Counted from the first letter of the stretch, positions 33,760 through 42,518 are shown. The stretch is DNA of 64,000 bases from Streptomyces sp. NBC_01460 (GCF_036227405.1 NZ_CP109473.1:6634001-6698000), one strand, 5' to 3'. The notes: generated by a model not told the origin, from the letters alone. A program made the numbers and translations.

Positions 33760-33784
33760 CACCGGCCGAAGACCCCGGCCGGTG
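33760..33784 (-). terminator. Weak hairpin between the two amidohydrolase genes
   Basis: An 8-bp stem (caccggcc at 33760-33767 with 33777-33784), 18 bp after the upstream stop codon. It may act as an attenuator rather than a full terminator. Confidence 0.4.
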
Positions 33785-33801
33785 GGGCACCTGCCGGAGG
33801 G

Positions 33802-35103
33802 TCAGAGCGCCAGGCCGGCCCGGACGACCCGTACCGGCCGCTTGAGGAGCGTGACGTCGGCGAGCGGATCGCCGTCCAGGAGGATCGCGTCACCGGCGAA
33901 ACCGCGCGCCAGGCGGCCCGCCGTGCGCTCCAGTCCGAGCAGCCGAGCCGCGCCGGTCGTGGCCGTGCGGATCGCGTCCAGCGCGGACAGCCCGGCCGCG
34001 CGCATCAGCTCCACCTCCCGGCCGATCGGGCGGACCGTGCCACCGGACGAGTCGGTGCCGGCGGCCAGCGGGACGCCGAGCTCGTGCGCGGCCAGCACGG
34101 CCCGCTTCAGCACGGGGAGATAGGTGCGCCCCCGCTCCGCGAGGACCGGGTCGGCGGAGTCGGCCAGGCCCGCGATGGCGGTGAGGGTGGGCGTGAAGTA
34201 CGTGCCCCTGCGGCGCATCTCGCCCAGGGTCCGTTCGCCGACGAACACGCCGTGCTCCAGGGAGCGGATGCCGGCGGTGACCGCGTCGTGGCAGCCGCGC
34301 TCGCTGTAGCTGTGGCAGAGGACGCCCTTGCCGCGACGCCGTGCCGCGCCGACGATCTCCGAGAGCTGCTCGTACGAGTACACCTGCGTGAGCGGATCCT
34401 GCTCGGGCAGCCCGGCGCGCTCGTTGACCCGCGTCTTGATGACGTCCGCACCGCGGGCGACGTTGACCTCCACCACGCGGCGCAGGGCCTCGGCGGAACG
34501 GACGCCGTCCTCGAGGCGGGCGAGCGGCGTGAGATCGGGATCTGCGAGCACCGTCTCCCCGAGGTCCGGGGTGACGAAGATGCCGGCGGCGGTCAGCCGG
34601 GGAGCGAGGCCGGGGCTGTGCCGGGCGAGCTCGCGGACGGCGATGTCCTGGTAGAAGGAGGTCGATCCGCTGCGCGCGCTGGTCGCGCCCTGGCGCACGG
34701 CGTCGCGGGCCTCGGCGGCGGTGCTCAGGTGGATGTGCGCGTCGATCAGGCCGGGCAGGACCCAGCGGCCGTGCGCGTCGAGGGTGTCGGCGCCCCGGGG
34801 GACGGTGACGCTGCCGCGCGGACCGGCCGCGCGCACGGTCCCGTCCTCGATGACGACGACGGCGTTCTCGGTGACGTCGCCGGTGGCAGGGTCGAGCAGG
34901 GTGCCGCCCTCGATCACCAGCGTGCCGCCGCGCGCCGGGCCGCCGGAGGCGCTCCGCCCGGCGGCCGACGCCGCGTCACGGTTGGTGGGGGCGGCCGTCG
35001 CGGGGGCGGCCGCGGCCATGGTCCCGGCGAGGGCGGCCGCACCGGCGAGGACGCCGCGGCGGGTCAGCCTGCCGGAGGGCGGGGGGATGGCTTCGACGCA
35101 CAT
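33802..35103 (-). CDS. Tat-exported metal-dependent amidohydrolase
   Basis: A 433-residue protein with a Tat signal (TRRGVLAGAAALAGTMAAAAP, about 14-34). The amidohydrolase fold is shown by LPGLIDAHIHLSTAA (HxH, about 118-132), a Lys in DVIKTRVNE (possible carboxylated Lys), CHSYS and SLEHGVF (further His), and the final Asp in AAGTDSSGGTV. This set fits imidazolonepropionase- or prolidase-like subgroups. The N-terminal and C-terminal beta sandwich (LVIEGGTLLDPATG, GFAGDAILLDGDPL) is typical. Start ATG at 35103 with GGAG upstream. It is the first gene after the GntR regulator, with two GntR-type sites in its 198-bp promoter. Confidence 0.82.
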   Translation of the reverse strand: MCVEAIPPPSGRLTRRGVLAGAAALAGTMAAAAPATAAPTNRDAASAAGRSASGGPARGGTLVIEGGTLLDPATGDVTENAVVVIEDGTVRAAGPRGSVTVPRGADTLDAHGRWVLPGLIDAHIHLSTAAEARDAVRQGATSARSGSTSFYQDIAVRELARHSPGLAPRLTAAGIFVTPDLGETVLADPDLTPLARLEDGVRSAEALRRVVEVNVARGADVIKTRVNERAGLPEQDPLTQVYSYEQLSEIVGAARRRGKGVLCHSYSERGCHDAVTAGIRSLEHGVFVGERTLGEMRRRGTYFTPTLTAIAGLADSADPVLAERGRTYLPVLKRAVLAAHELGVPLAAGTDSSGGTVRPIGREVELMRAAGLSALDAIRTATTGAARLLGLERTAGRLARGFAGDAILLDGDPLADVTLLKRPVRVVRAGLAL

Positions 35104-35141
35104 GAGGGCTCCTTGGGGGAGAGGGCCGAGGGCTTCCCAGT

Positions 35142-35152
35142 TTGTATACCAA
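35142..35152. promoter_or_regulatory. GntR/FadR-type operator, TTGTATACCAA
   Basis: An inverted repeat ttgtataccaa of the FadR-subfamily type (TnGTnnnACnA), 39 bp upstream of the amidohydrolase start, where it would block promoter access. Confidence 0.65.
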
Positions 35153-35247
35153 GGGGGCGGCGGCGGGCAAGGGTCATGTCTGCGAACGGGGGAAATGGGC
35201 AGGTGGAGACCAATGTGGCTCTCGGGGGAGGATGCGCTCTTCGGTCT

Positions 35248-35258
35248 TTGGTATACAA
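35248..35258. promoter_or_regulatory. GntR/FadR-type operator, TTGGTATACAA
   Basis: The reverse complement of the site at 35142, 106 bp away and 43 bp beyond the stop of the GntR gene. The two exact mirror copies suggest looping or cooperative binding. Confidence 0.6.
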
Positions 35259-35301
35259 GAGCGCCTGGTGTGCGGGAGCACTGTCGGCGCGCGCGGGCCG
35301 G

Positions 35302-36024
35302 TCAGCCGTCCCCGAACAGCGAGCGCAGGGCGACGGCCCGGCTGTCACGCACGTGCAGCAGCGTGCTGGCCGCAGCGGCCTCCCCGTCGCCCGCGGAGAT
35401 GTGCCGGTACATCTCCGCGTGCTGCGCCCGCATGTGCGCCGGCTCCTCGCGCAGGCCGAACAGCAGCTGGAGCTGCCAGCTCAGCTGTTCCATGGTGCGG
35501 GCGAGCAGCGGGTTGCCGGCCAGGGCCACGACACCCTCGTGGAAGGCCGTGTGGGCGGCCACCTCGCGTGGCCCCTCGTCCGACGCCGCGGCCGACTCGG
35601 CCTGCCGGAGGGTGGCTTCCAGGGCGGTCAGTTCCCCGGTGCCGCCCGCTGCCACGGCCCGCGCCGCGAGCCGCGACGCCTGGACGGCCAGGGGCTCCCA
35701 GACCTCGTACAGGTGGTCGACGTCGGCGTACTCGAGGCGGCGCACACGGACACCGCTGTGGGGGAGCAGTTCGAGGAGCCCTTCGGTGACCAGCGCCCGC
35801 AGCGCCTCGCGCACCGGCACCCGGGACATGCTCAGCTCCTCGGCGACCTCCCGCTCGACGAGCCGGGCGCCCTGCGCGTAGCGCCGGTCGACGATGCGCT
35901 GCAGGACGGCTTCACGGGCCCGCGCGCTCAGCGAGGCGGCGCCGGCCACCGCAGGTGTGCGCGAACCGCCCTCGCGGGCCGCCGATCCGGTCCCGCTGCC
36001 GTCCGCCACCTTGTCCGCCTTCAT
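35302..36024 (-). CDS. GntR family regulator, FCD (FadR) subfamily
   Basis: A 240-residue regulator. The winged helix spans about 33-95 (LSARAREAVLQRIVDRRYAQGARLVEREVAEELSMSRVPVREALRALVTEGLLELL), and a C-terminal FCD helical bundle spans about 105-230 with metal- or ligand-binding His residues (AAHTAFHEGVVALAGN, QHAEMYRHI). The ATG at 36024 is preferred over longer starts without a ribosome site. It lies directly upstream of the amidohydrolase operon and two matching operators, so it is its likely carboxylate-responsive repressor. Confidence 0.88.
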   Translation of the reverse strand: MKADKVADGSGTGSAAREGGSRTPAVAGAASLSARAREAVLQRIVDRRYAQGARLVEREVAEELSMSRVPVREALRALVTEGLLELLPHSGVRVRRLEYADVDHLYEVWEPLAVQASRLAARAVAAGGTGELTALEATLRQAESAAASDEGPREVAAHTAFHEGVVALAGNPLLARTMEQLSWQLQLLFGLREEPAHMRAQHAEMYRHISAGDGEAAAASTLLHVRDSRAVALRSLFGDG

Positions 36025-36065
36025 TCGTCCCTCACCCGGCATGCCCCGGGCGAAGAATAGAACAG

Positions 36066-36542
36066 TCAGTCCTCGTCGGACCCGGACTCCGCGGTCGCCT
36101 CGGCCCTCAGCAGGGGATGGGCCACCCCGGGGAACACCCGGGCCCGCACGACCTCCTCCGCCGAGCCGCCCTGCACCACGGTCTCGGCCACACCCCACGG
36201 CCGCCCGGCCAGGCGGACGGTCAGCGTGTACGAGGAGGAACAGCCCATGCACTCGTAGCGGTCGGCCCAGACCTCCACGTCCGTGACGCTGCCCGGGTAG
36301 CGCTTCACGTGCAGGTGCCGGGCATGGCAGTGATCGCACTTCTCGCCCGGCTCGCACGTGCCGCCGCACGGACACGGCACGTCCAGCGACTCCGCGGGAC
36401 GCCACCGCTGGACGAGCAGGGCGTCACGGGTCGCGCCCATGTCCTTCATCGCCTTCAGGTTCCGCGCGGCGACGTTGTACGACTCGCCGGTCGCGGCCAT
36501 CCGGTCCCGGATCACGTCCTTGCGTCCGCGGTTCGTCGTCAT
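36066..36542 (-). CDS. Zinc-ribbon-like protein of unknown function
   Basis: A 158-residue protein. The N-terminal region (about 1-50) resembles a helical DNA-binding segment (GRKDVIRDRMAATGESYNVAARNLKAMKD). Then come the Cys clusters CPCGGTCEPGEKCDHC and ECMGCSSSY, enough for one or two zinc sites. The rest is beta-rich, followed by an acidic tail. The ATG at 36542 has GGAGGAG 7 nt upstream, one of the best sites in the window. Between GAP1 and the GntR gene on the same strand. I do not recognise the family; a role as a small zinc regulator is only a guess. Confidence 0.65.
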   Translation of the reverse strand: MTTNRGRKDVIRDRMAATGESYNVAARNLKAMKDMGATRDALLVQRWRPAESLDVPCPCGGTCEPGEKCDHCHARHLHVKRYPGSVTDVEVWADRYECMGCSSSYTLTVRLAGRPWGVAETVVQGGSAEEVVRARVFPGVAHPLLRAEATAESGSDED

Positions 36543-36637
36543 GCCGTCTCCTCCTGGGGTGTCACGCAGCCCACCAGGAGGCACACGAGATCAGAACGTC
36601 CCACGGTACCTGCCGCGCGGCGCCCCCAGCGACCTCG

Positions 36638-39052
36638 TCATCCCCTGCGCACCCGCCCCACGATGCGTCGGCCGAGGCGTCCGATGGAGCGGGACGGCCG
36701 GTTCCAGGCCCGGAACGCCTCCACCGTGCGCGGGCTTCCCTCGCGCTCCACCGCACCCTCCACCGCGGCCAGCGCCTCGGACGAGAGGCCGCGCACCGCG
36801 GGGCGCAGCACCTCCTCCAGCAGGGCGGTCCGGGTCCCGGTCCAGGCGGTGCCCGCGTGCGGGTGGGCGTTCCACACGGTGAAGCAGTCCGCCACGTACG
36901 CGGGATCCTCCCGCAGCAGGGCCACCACCGCGTCGCGGCGGGCGGCCCTGCCGTACGCCGCGATCAGGTCCTCGTCGCCGCTGTGCACGAAGGCGTACAG
37001 CTCCGCCTCCGGACGGTCCGGGGAGAGCAGCCGTTCGGCGAGGGCGCCGTAGGCGTGCTCCAGGGCCAGGGGCTCCACCGGTTCGGCCCGGGACCGCAGC
37101 GTCCGGGCGTGGTCCGCCCAGCCGGGCTCCGCCGTCCCCGCGCGCATGTCCCGCGCGAAGTCCAGCAGCATCAGGCACGCCCGTACGCGGGCCCCGATCT
37201 CCTGCGGGAAGCCGCGCAGCAGGTCGTGGGCGAGCTCCGGGGCGTCCTCGTCGTCCTGGGGGGCGGCGAGCGCGGCGTCGACCAGGGTCTGCCAGGTGCC
37301 CGCCGTGCGGTGGGCGTCCGACGTGGTCTCGCCCAGCAGCGAGCGGGCCTCGGCCGCCGTCGGGGTCTCCTCGCCCCACACCAGGCCGGCCGCGGTCCTC
37401 AGCACCAGCGGCTCCGCGAACGGGGACATGCCCGCCGCACGCAGCACCGTGTGCAGCACCCCCACCCGGTCCCCGCCCCGCGCCTTCGCGCCGGGCGCCT
37501 CGGCGCACATCCGCAGATGCGGCAGGGCCTGCGTCCCGGTGAAGGGCAGGGCCACGCGGGTCAGCAGCCGCTCCGTGTCCCCGGGGTGGTCCGGGGCCAG
37601 CCGGTCCAGCTCACCCAGCAGCGCCGTACGGACGTCGAACTGCTCGTCCATCAGGTCCAGCAGGGCGCGGCACGCACCCGCCCCGGGGTCGTCGAGCAGT
37701 GCGCGGGCCAGCCGGCCCACGACGTCCGGAAGCAGCTCCGCGCAGTCGATGCCGAGCAGCCGCACGATCCGCAGCAGCTGCACGGTCCGTGCGACGCCCC
37801 GGGGCACCCCGGCGGCGAGCTCGGCCAGCAGCTCGTCACCCAGCTCCTCGACCAGCGCGGCGAGCGCGCGTTCCCCGGCAGGCTCCTCGAACGCCGAGCG
37901 CGCCGGCGGCTCCAGGGCCACGTCGCCGCCCCGCACCGCCTGGGTCACCAGCAGTGCGGCCAGCGGCGCGGTGACGGCGGCGGGGCTGCGGCCGTCGAGC
38001 GCCGTCAACAGCCGGAGGGCCGCCGCGCACTCCGCGGCCGTACGGTCGTCCGCGGGCGCGGTCAGCGCGTCGGTCAGCTGCCGGATGCCCTTCTCGTCCA
38101 GCGCGTACGGCCGCTCGGCCGCCCAACTGGCCGCGGCGGCACGCTCGTCGGACCCGAGCGCGATGCCCGCGCCCAGCGCCGTGACGGCGAGCGGACCGGC
38201 GGCGAAGGGCTCGCCCGGCAGCTCCGCCGCCTCCCGGAAGAGCTCGGGGGCCCGGCTGCGCCAGATTCGGGCGGCGGTCCCGGCCCAGGCGTCGTCCACC
38301 ACCCCGGAGGGACGGGGGCCCGAGGCGGCGTGCACACGGAAGCGGGGGTCACGGGCGTCGGGCGCGTCCTCGGGCAGCACCCCGACGACCTGGTGCGCGG
38401 TGCGTCCCGGATGCCTCGTGTACGTGACGAAGGTCAGCCGCTCGGCGTGCTCACGGGGCAGGACGGCGGTCGCCAGCGCGACCCACCGGGCCACGTCCGC
38501 GCTCTGCCGCTCCACGAGCACGACCGGCGGCGCGGACGGGTCCTCGCTCACCCGGCGCAGGTCGCTCAGCACGGCGGCGAGCCACGGACTGCGGGACACC
38601 GCGAAGTCGCCGAGGCTCTCCCGGGTGAGCCCCTGAGCCGGAGCCTGCGCGGTGGACATCGAGGTCAGGGGGTCGGGCAGCACCCGGTCCGGCGTCGCGG
38701 AGAGCCATCCCGCCGCTCCCCACGCGGCGACCGGGAGCACCCGGCCGGGTATCGGCGTACCGGGCGGCAGGTGCACGGCGTGGGCGTGGAACCCGCCCGC
38801 GCCCGCGGCCACCGTACGGCTGAGCAGATGGCTGCCGTCGGAGAGCAGGACGAAACCGAACGCCACGGGCAGCGCGCGGACCCGGGCGTCGGTGAGCCGC
38901 TCGGGGGTGCCCTCCGGAGCCTCGTACGCCAGGAGCGGTGCGGCCTCCGCGCGCACCGGCCCGGGTATCGCGGGGTCGACGGAGGTGAACCGGCCGGCCG
39001 GCTCCCCGTCCCCGGACGTGACGGAGGTGTAGTGCAACTGCGGGAGGCTCAT
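36638..39052 (-). CDS. GTPase-associated protein 1-like protein
   Basis: An 804-residue, mostly helical soluble protein with no signal peptide. The N-terminus (LPQLHYTSVTSGDGEPAGRFTSVDP, about 4-28) and the following AFGFVLLSDGSHLLSRTVA block match GTPase-associated protein 1, a component of NTPase-centred biological conflict (defence) systems. In those systems it lies beside a GTPase, a vWA protein and a MoxR ATPase; none of these is here. The remaining 600 residues form repeated helical units rich in Leu and Ala, without recognisable active sites. Alone in its orientation, with the zinc-ribbon gene 95 bp downstream. The family call rests on the N-terminus; the role is inferred. Confidence 0.6.
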   Translation of the reverse strand: MSLPQLHYTSVTSGDGEPAGRFTSVDPAIPGPVRAEAAPLLAYEAPEGTPERLTDARVRALPVAFGFVLLSDGSHLLSRTVAAGAGGFHAHAVHLPPGTPIPGRVLPVAAWGAAGWLSATPDRVLPDPLTSMSTAQAPAQGLTRESLGDFAVSRSPWLAAVLSDLRRVSEDPSAPPVVLVERQSADVARWVALATAVLPREHAERLTFVTYTRHPGRTAHQVVGVLPEDAPDARDPRFRVHAASGPRPSGVVDDAWAGTAARIWRSRAPELFREAAELPGEPFAAGPLAVTALGAGIALGSDERAAAASWAAERPYALDEKGIRQLTDALTAPADDRTAAECAAALRLLTALDGRSPAAVTAPLAALLVTQAVRGGDVALEPPARSAFEEPAGERALAALVEELGDELLAELAAGVPRGVARTVQLLRIVRLLGIDCAELLPDVVGRLARALLDDPGAGACRALLDLMDEQFDVRTALLGELDRLAPDHPGDTERLLTRVALPFTGTQALPHLRMCAEAPGAKARGGDRVGVLHTVLRAAGMSPFAEPLVLRTAAGLVWGEETPTAAEARSLLGETTSDAHRTAGTWQTLVDAALAAPQDDEDAPELAHDLLRGFPQEIGARVRACLMLLDFARDMRAGTAEPGWADHARTLRSRAEPVEPLALEHAYGALAERLLSPDRPEAELYAFVHSGDEDLIAAYGRAARRDAVVALLREDPAYVADCFTVWNAHPHAGTAWTGTRTALLEEVLRPAVRGLSSEALAAVEGAVEREGSPRTVEAFRAWNRPSRSIGRLGRRIVGRVRRG

Positions 39053-39247
39053 GCGTAGGCCCTCATCGTCCCTGCCACGTGCGTCCCCGTCACGCGCACC
39101 GGCCGCCGCTCGCCGCCCTGTCGGTGCGGCCCGGCCGGCGGAGCGACGACCCCGGCGGGGAGCTTTCCGCAGTCGTGCGGGCGACGTTATCAAGCCCTGA
39201 CGGCCCGTTGGACCCCATGCCGCACGAGGCAGCTCTAGGTTGGCCGT

Positions 39248-40084
39248 ATGACCGAGGTGATGCTTTCCGCGGGAGTGGTGGAGTACGAGGACACGGGCGG
39301 CGACGGGCCCGTCGTGGTCCTGCTGCACGGGGTGGCGATGAACGGTTCGCTCTGGCGCCATGTCGTCGCGGATCTGCGCTCCGACTTCAGGTGTGTCGTG
39401 CCCACGCTGCCCCTGGGCGGCCACCGCAGGCCGATGAGGCCGGACGCCGATCTGACCGTTCTCGGGGTCGCCCATCTGGTGGCGGAGTTCCTCGACGAGC
39501 TGGAACTCCGGGACGTCACGCTGGTGATGAACGACTGGGGCGGGGCACAGGCACTCGTCGCGGACGGCCGGGACGGGCGGATCGGACGGCTGGTGATCAC
39601 GTCCTGCGAGGCATTCGACAACTTCCCGCCCGGCCTGCCGGGCGGGAACCTCCTCGCCCTCGCGAAAATGCCCGGCGGTCTGCGGTTCGCCTTCTCCCTG
39701 CTGAAGCTGAAGCCGATGCGACGGCTGCCGGTCACCTGGGGGTGGATGAGCAAGCGGCCGGTCCCGCACGAGGTGATGGACGAGTGGTTCCGGCCCCTGT
39801 GGACCTCGGCCGCCATCCGGCGGGACCTCCGGGCGTACGTGCTCGGGGTGCCGCCCCGGGACGAACTCCTGAGGTGGGCCGACGCGCTGCGCACCTTCGA
39901 CCGGCCGGCGCTCGTCGTCTGGGCCTCCGAGGACAAGGTCATGCCGCCCGACCACGGCCGGAGGCTGGCGGACCTGCTGCCCCAGGGCGAACTGGTCACG
40001 GTCGCCGACAGCTTCACCCTCATCCCCGAGGACCAGCCGCGGCGGCTGAGCGAGGCCGTCAGGGAGTTCGTCCCCCTGCCGTGA
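39248..40084 (+). CDS. Alpha/beta hydrolase with Asp nucleophile, lacking the usual His
   Basis: A 278-residue protein of the haloalkane dehalogenase/epoxide hydrolase-like branch. The oxyanion HG motif is LLHGVAMNGSLW (about 25-36), the nucleophile elbow is NDWGG (Asp 96) and a possible acid is in WASEDKVMP. The position where the catalytic His is expected reads DSFTLIPEDQP (about 254-264), so Ser replaces His. Closely similar actinobacterial proteins share this change as far as I recall, which argues for a distinct family with a different reaction rather than a mutation. ATG at 39248. Divergent from the GAP1 gene. Confidence 0.75.
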   Translation: MTEVMLSAGVVEYEDTGGDGPVVVLLHGVAMNGSLWRHVVADLRSDFRCVVPTLPLGGHRRPMRPDADLTVLGVAHLVAEFLDELELRDVTLVMNDWGGAQALVADGRDGRIGRLVITSCEAFDNFPPGLPGGNLLALAKMPGGLRFAFSLLKLKPMRRLPVTWGWMSKRPVPHEVMDEWFRPLWTSAAIRRDLRAYVLGVPPRDELLRWADALRTFDRPALVVWASEDKVMPPDHGRRLADLLPQGELVTVADSFTLIPEDQPRRLSEAVREFVPLP

Positions 40085-40147
40085 CGGAGTCCGGCCGGAG
40101 GCGGGGCGCTCGCAGGCGCTCCCGCACCCGGCCGGTCGGGGCCGCCC

Positions 40148-41740
40148 TCAGCCCTCCGCGCCCACCGGTCCGGTGCGGCGGCGCATACCGAACGCGGACA
40201 GCAGCGCGCCGGCCACGCACAGGGCCGCGGTGACGACCAGGGCGCTGTGCATGCCGTTCATGAACGCGTTGCCGCTGCCCTCGATCACGGCGGCCCTGAG
40301 CTGCGCCGGCATGTCCGCCGACACGGGCGCGACCCCCATGGACACCGCGTCCGCGGCCTCCCCGAAGCCGGCGGCCGCCTCTGCGGGGACCCCGGCGGAG
40401 GTCAGTTCGCCGGTGAGGGTGGAGCCCACCGTGCCGCTGATCAGGGAGACCAGCACGGATGTGCCGAGCGCACCGCCGATCTGCAGCGAGGTGGCCTGCA
40501 GACCGCCCGCGACGCCGCCGTCCTTCCGTGGCGCGTTGCCGACGATGGAATCGGAGGACGCGGCCATCACCATGCCGACGCCGAGGCCGATGGCGAGGAA
40601 CGGCGGCCACATCGCGGCGTAGGAGGACCCTGCCTCCCAGGTCAGCATCCACAGGGCGGCCGCGGCCTGGAGAGCCATGCCGACCGGCATGGTGAGCCGC
40701 GGACCGAAACGCTGGGTCAGCGCCGCGCCGAGCGGCGCCGCCACCACCGTGGCGAGGCTGAACGGCAGGGTGCGGACTCCGGCCTCCACCGGGGAGAAGC
40801 CGCGCACGTTCTGCAGGTACAGCATCACGAAGAAGATGACCCCGAGCATCACGAAGAAGTTGATCGCGGTGACGAGCGTGCCGATGGCCAGCGAACGGTT
40901 ACGGAAGAGGCGCATCGGCAGCAACGGGTGCGCGCGGCGGGACTCGTACCGGCAGAAGCCGGCCAGCACGACCAGTCCCGCGGCGATCGATCCCAGCGTC
41001 CCGCCCGAACTCCAGCCCCAGGTCTCCCCCTTGACCACGCCGAAGATCAGGGCGACCAGACCGACGGCGAGGAGGACCACGCCGGCCACGTCGAAGCGGT
41101 GGTGACCGGTGGAGTCCTTGCTCTTCGGGAGGACGAACAGGCTGAAGAGCAGCGCGGCGGCGCCGATGGGCGCGTTGATGTAGAAGACCGACTCCCAGTT
41201 GACGTGCTCGATGAGCAGGCCGCCGACGATCGGGCCGAGAGCGGTGGAGCAGGACGCCACCATGGCCCAGAGGCCCACGGCCATACCGAACTTCCGGGGA
41301 GGGAAGACCGCGCGCAGGAGGCCGAGGGTGTTGGGGATCAGCAGGGCGCCGAAGAGGCCCTGGACGGCACGGAAGGTGATGACGCCCTCGATGGAACCGG
41401 AGAGGGCGATCGCGACCGATGCCAGGGTGAAGCCGACGGTGCCCACCATGTACACCGTGTGCCGCCCGAAGCGGTCACCGAGCTTGCCGCCGAGGATCAG
41501 CAGGGCGGCCATGGCGATCAGGTAGGCGTTGGTGACCCACTGCAGGTCGGCGGTGGACGCGTCGAGGTCGCGGCCTATCTCGGGGTTGGCGATCGCGACG
41601 ACGGAGGCGTCGAGGTTGACCATGAACAGACCGATGGCCACGGCGATCAGGGTCAGCCAGGGATTGGCCCGCCTGCCCCTGGGCGCGGCGGGTGGGCCGG
41701 TTTCGGGCAGGGAGGTGGTGTCCATGGTGGTGGAGGACAT
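40148..41740 (-). CDS. MFS efflux transporter, DHA2 (EmrB/QacA) family
   Basis: A 530-residue exporter with 14 predicted helices. TM1 carries the DHA2 motif FMVNLDASVVAIANPEIGRDL with the membrane Asp. Motif A is GGKLGDRFGRHTVY (about 83-96) and motif C lies in LGPIVGGLLIEHVNW. It should expel cationic or hydrophobic drugs driven by protons. It is preceded on the same strand by a MarR regulator (162 bp away), the usual EmrR-EmrB type arrangement. Start ATG at 41740 inside a short GAGGAC region. Confidence 0.9.
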   Translation of the reverse strand: MSSTTMDTTSLPETGPPAAPRGRRANPWLTLIAVAIGLFMVNLDASVVAIANPEIGRDLDASTADLQWVTNAYLIAMAALLILGGKLGDRFGRHTVYMVGTVGFTLASVAIALSGSIEGVITFRAVQGLFGALLIPNTLGLLRAVFPPRKFGMAVGLWAMVASCSTALGPIVGGLLIEHVNWESVFYINAPIGAAALLFSLFVLPKSKDSTGHHRFDVAGVVLLAVGLVALIFGVVKGETWGWSSGGTLGSIAAGLVVLAGFCRYESRRAHPLLPMRLFRNRSLAIGTLVTAINFFVMLGVIFFVMLYLQNVRGFSPVEAGVRTLPFSLATVVAAPLGAALTQRFGPRLTMPVGMALQAAAALWMLTWEAGSSYAAMWPPFLAIGLGVGMVMAASSDSIVGNAPRKDGGVAGGLQATSLQIGGALGTSVLVSLISGTVGSTLTGELTSAGVPAEAAAGFGEAADAVSMGVAPVSADMPAQLRAAVIEGSGNAFMNGMHSALVVTAALCVAGALLSAFGMRRRTGPVGAEG

Positions 41741-41824
41741 GCGGAAGCCTTGTCTGTGGAACGTCGGCGAAGTCGGAACGTCGGAATGACGGAATGACGG
41801 GAGGGCCACGGGGCAGCACCCACC

Positions 41825-41875
41825 CCCGGCCTTGCTCAGGGCCCGGCCGCGCTCAGGGCCCGGCCGTGCTCGGGG
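41825..41875. repeat. Three tandem 17-bp repeats between MarR and MFS genes
   Basis: Units 41825-41841, 41842-41858 and 41859-41875, consensus cccggcc(g/t)(c/t)gctcaggg. They lie 27 bp after the MarR stop and 85 bp upstream of the MFS start. They could be variable between strains or form an attenuator. Confidence 0.7.
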
Positions 41876-41902
41876 CGCGGTCGGGGCAGGTGCGGAGCGG
41901 AG

Positions 41903-42376
41903 TCAGCCGGCGGGGGAGTGGAGGTGCCGGTTCAGTGACGCGAGTGCGCCCAGGGCGGCACCGAGAGCGTCGAGCTCTCCCTCGGTGAGGGTGTGCAGCA
42001 CACGGGCCAGGTGGGCTTCCTTGAGCGTCCGCGCCTCGGCGAGCCGCTCACGGGCCGTGGCCGTCGGGTGGAGATGGGCGATCCGCTTGTCGGCCGCGTC
42101 CTGCCGGCGCTCCAGGAGCCCCTGGTCGGTGAGCTGGGAGACCAGCGCGCTGACGTTGTTCGGCTTCATCAGCAGGGCTTCGGCCGTCTCCCGGACGGTG
42201 ATCCCTTCGCGCTCCTCGACGAGGAGGAGCAGCGCCAACTGGCCGTCCGGAAGCCGGGGATGCGGGAACCCGTGCGCGACCTGCCGCTCCAGGCCCCGGT
42301 GCAGCGCAGGCAGGGACGCCACGAGCGCGGAGGCTACGTGGTCGACGTCCTGGTGGGGCGCGGAGGGGCCGGGCAT
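41903..42376 (-). CDS. MarR family regulator of the DHA2 exporter
   Basis: A 157-residue winged-helix regulator. The DNA-binding part (about 45-105) contains REGITVRETAEALLMKPNNVSALVSQLTDQGLLERRQDAADKR. Start at the ATG at 42376. It is upstream of and in the same direction as the MFS exporter and should repress it, being released by the transported drug. A TATGT-N2-ACATA palindrome is 29 bp upstream. Confidence 0.88.
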   Translation of the reverse strand: MPGPSAPHQDVDHVASALVASLPALHRGLERQVAHGFPHPRLPDGQLALLLLVEEREGITVRETAEALLMKPNNVSALVSQLTDQGLLERRQDAADKRIAHLHPTATARERLAEARTLKEAHLARVLHTLTEGELDALGAALGALASLNRHLHSPAG

Positions 42377-42404
42377 GGAGCCAGCATAGGTACGGAGCAA
42401 TAGC

Positions 42405-42416
42405 TATGTCAACATA
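42405..42416. promoter_or_regulatory. TATGT-CA-ACATA palindrome, MarR operator candidate
   Basis: A 12-bp palindrome in an AT-rich patch between two divergent MarR genes, the only such patch in the region, 29 bp from one start and 103 bp from the other. Confidence 0.55.
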
Positions 42417-42518
42417 CTTAAATGTCGCGTCATGCCCGCGGGCCCCAGTGGTATATGTGCCGTGGAGAGCCCCGAGCCGAAGCGCCAGTGCGCCACGAAG
42501 GCGGTCGAGAGAAGAACC

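Noticed and set aside
36638..39955. A 1105-residue minus-strand frame through the GAP1 gene
   Set aside because: The true protein starts at 39052; the extension is antisense to the alpha/beta hydrolase gene.
41760..41805. Short direct repeats (cggaacgtcggaatgacgga) near the MFS start considered as operators
   Set aside because: The copies are short and imperfect and overlap an alternative start region; they do not form a clear symmetric site.
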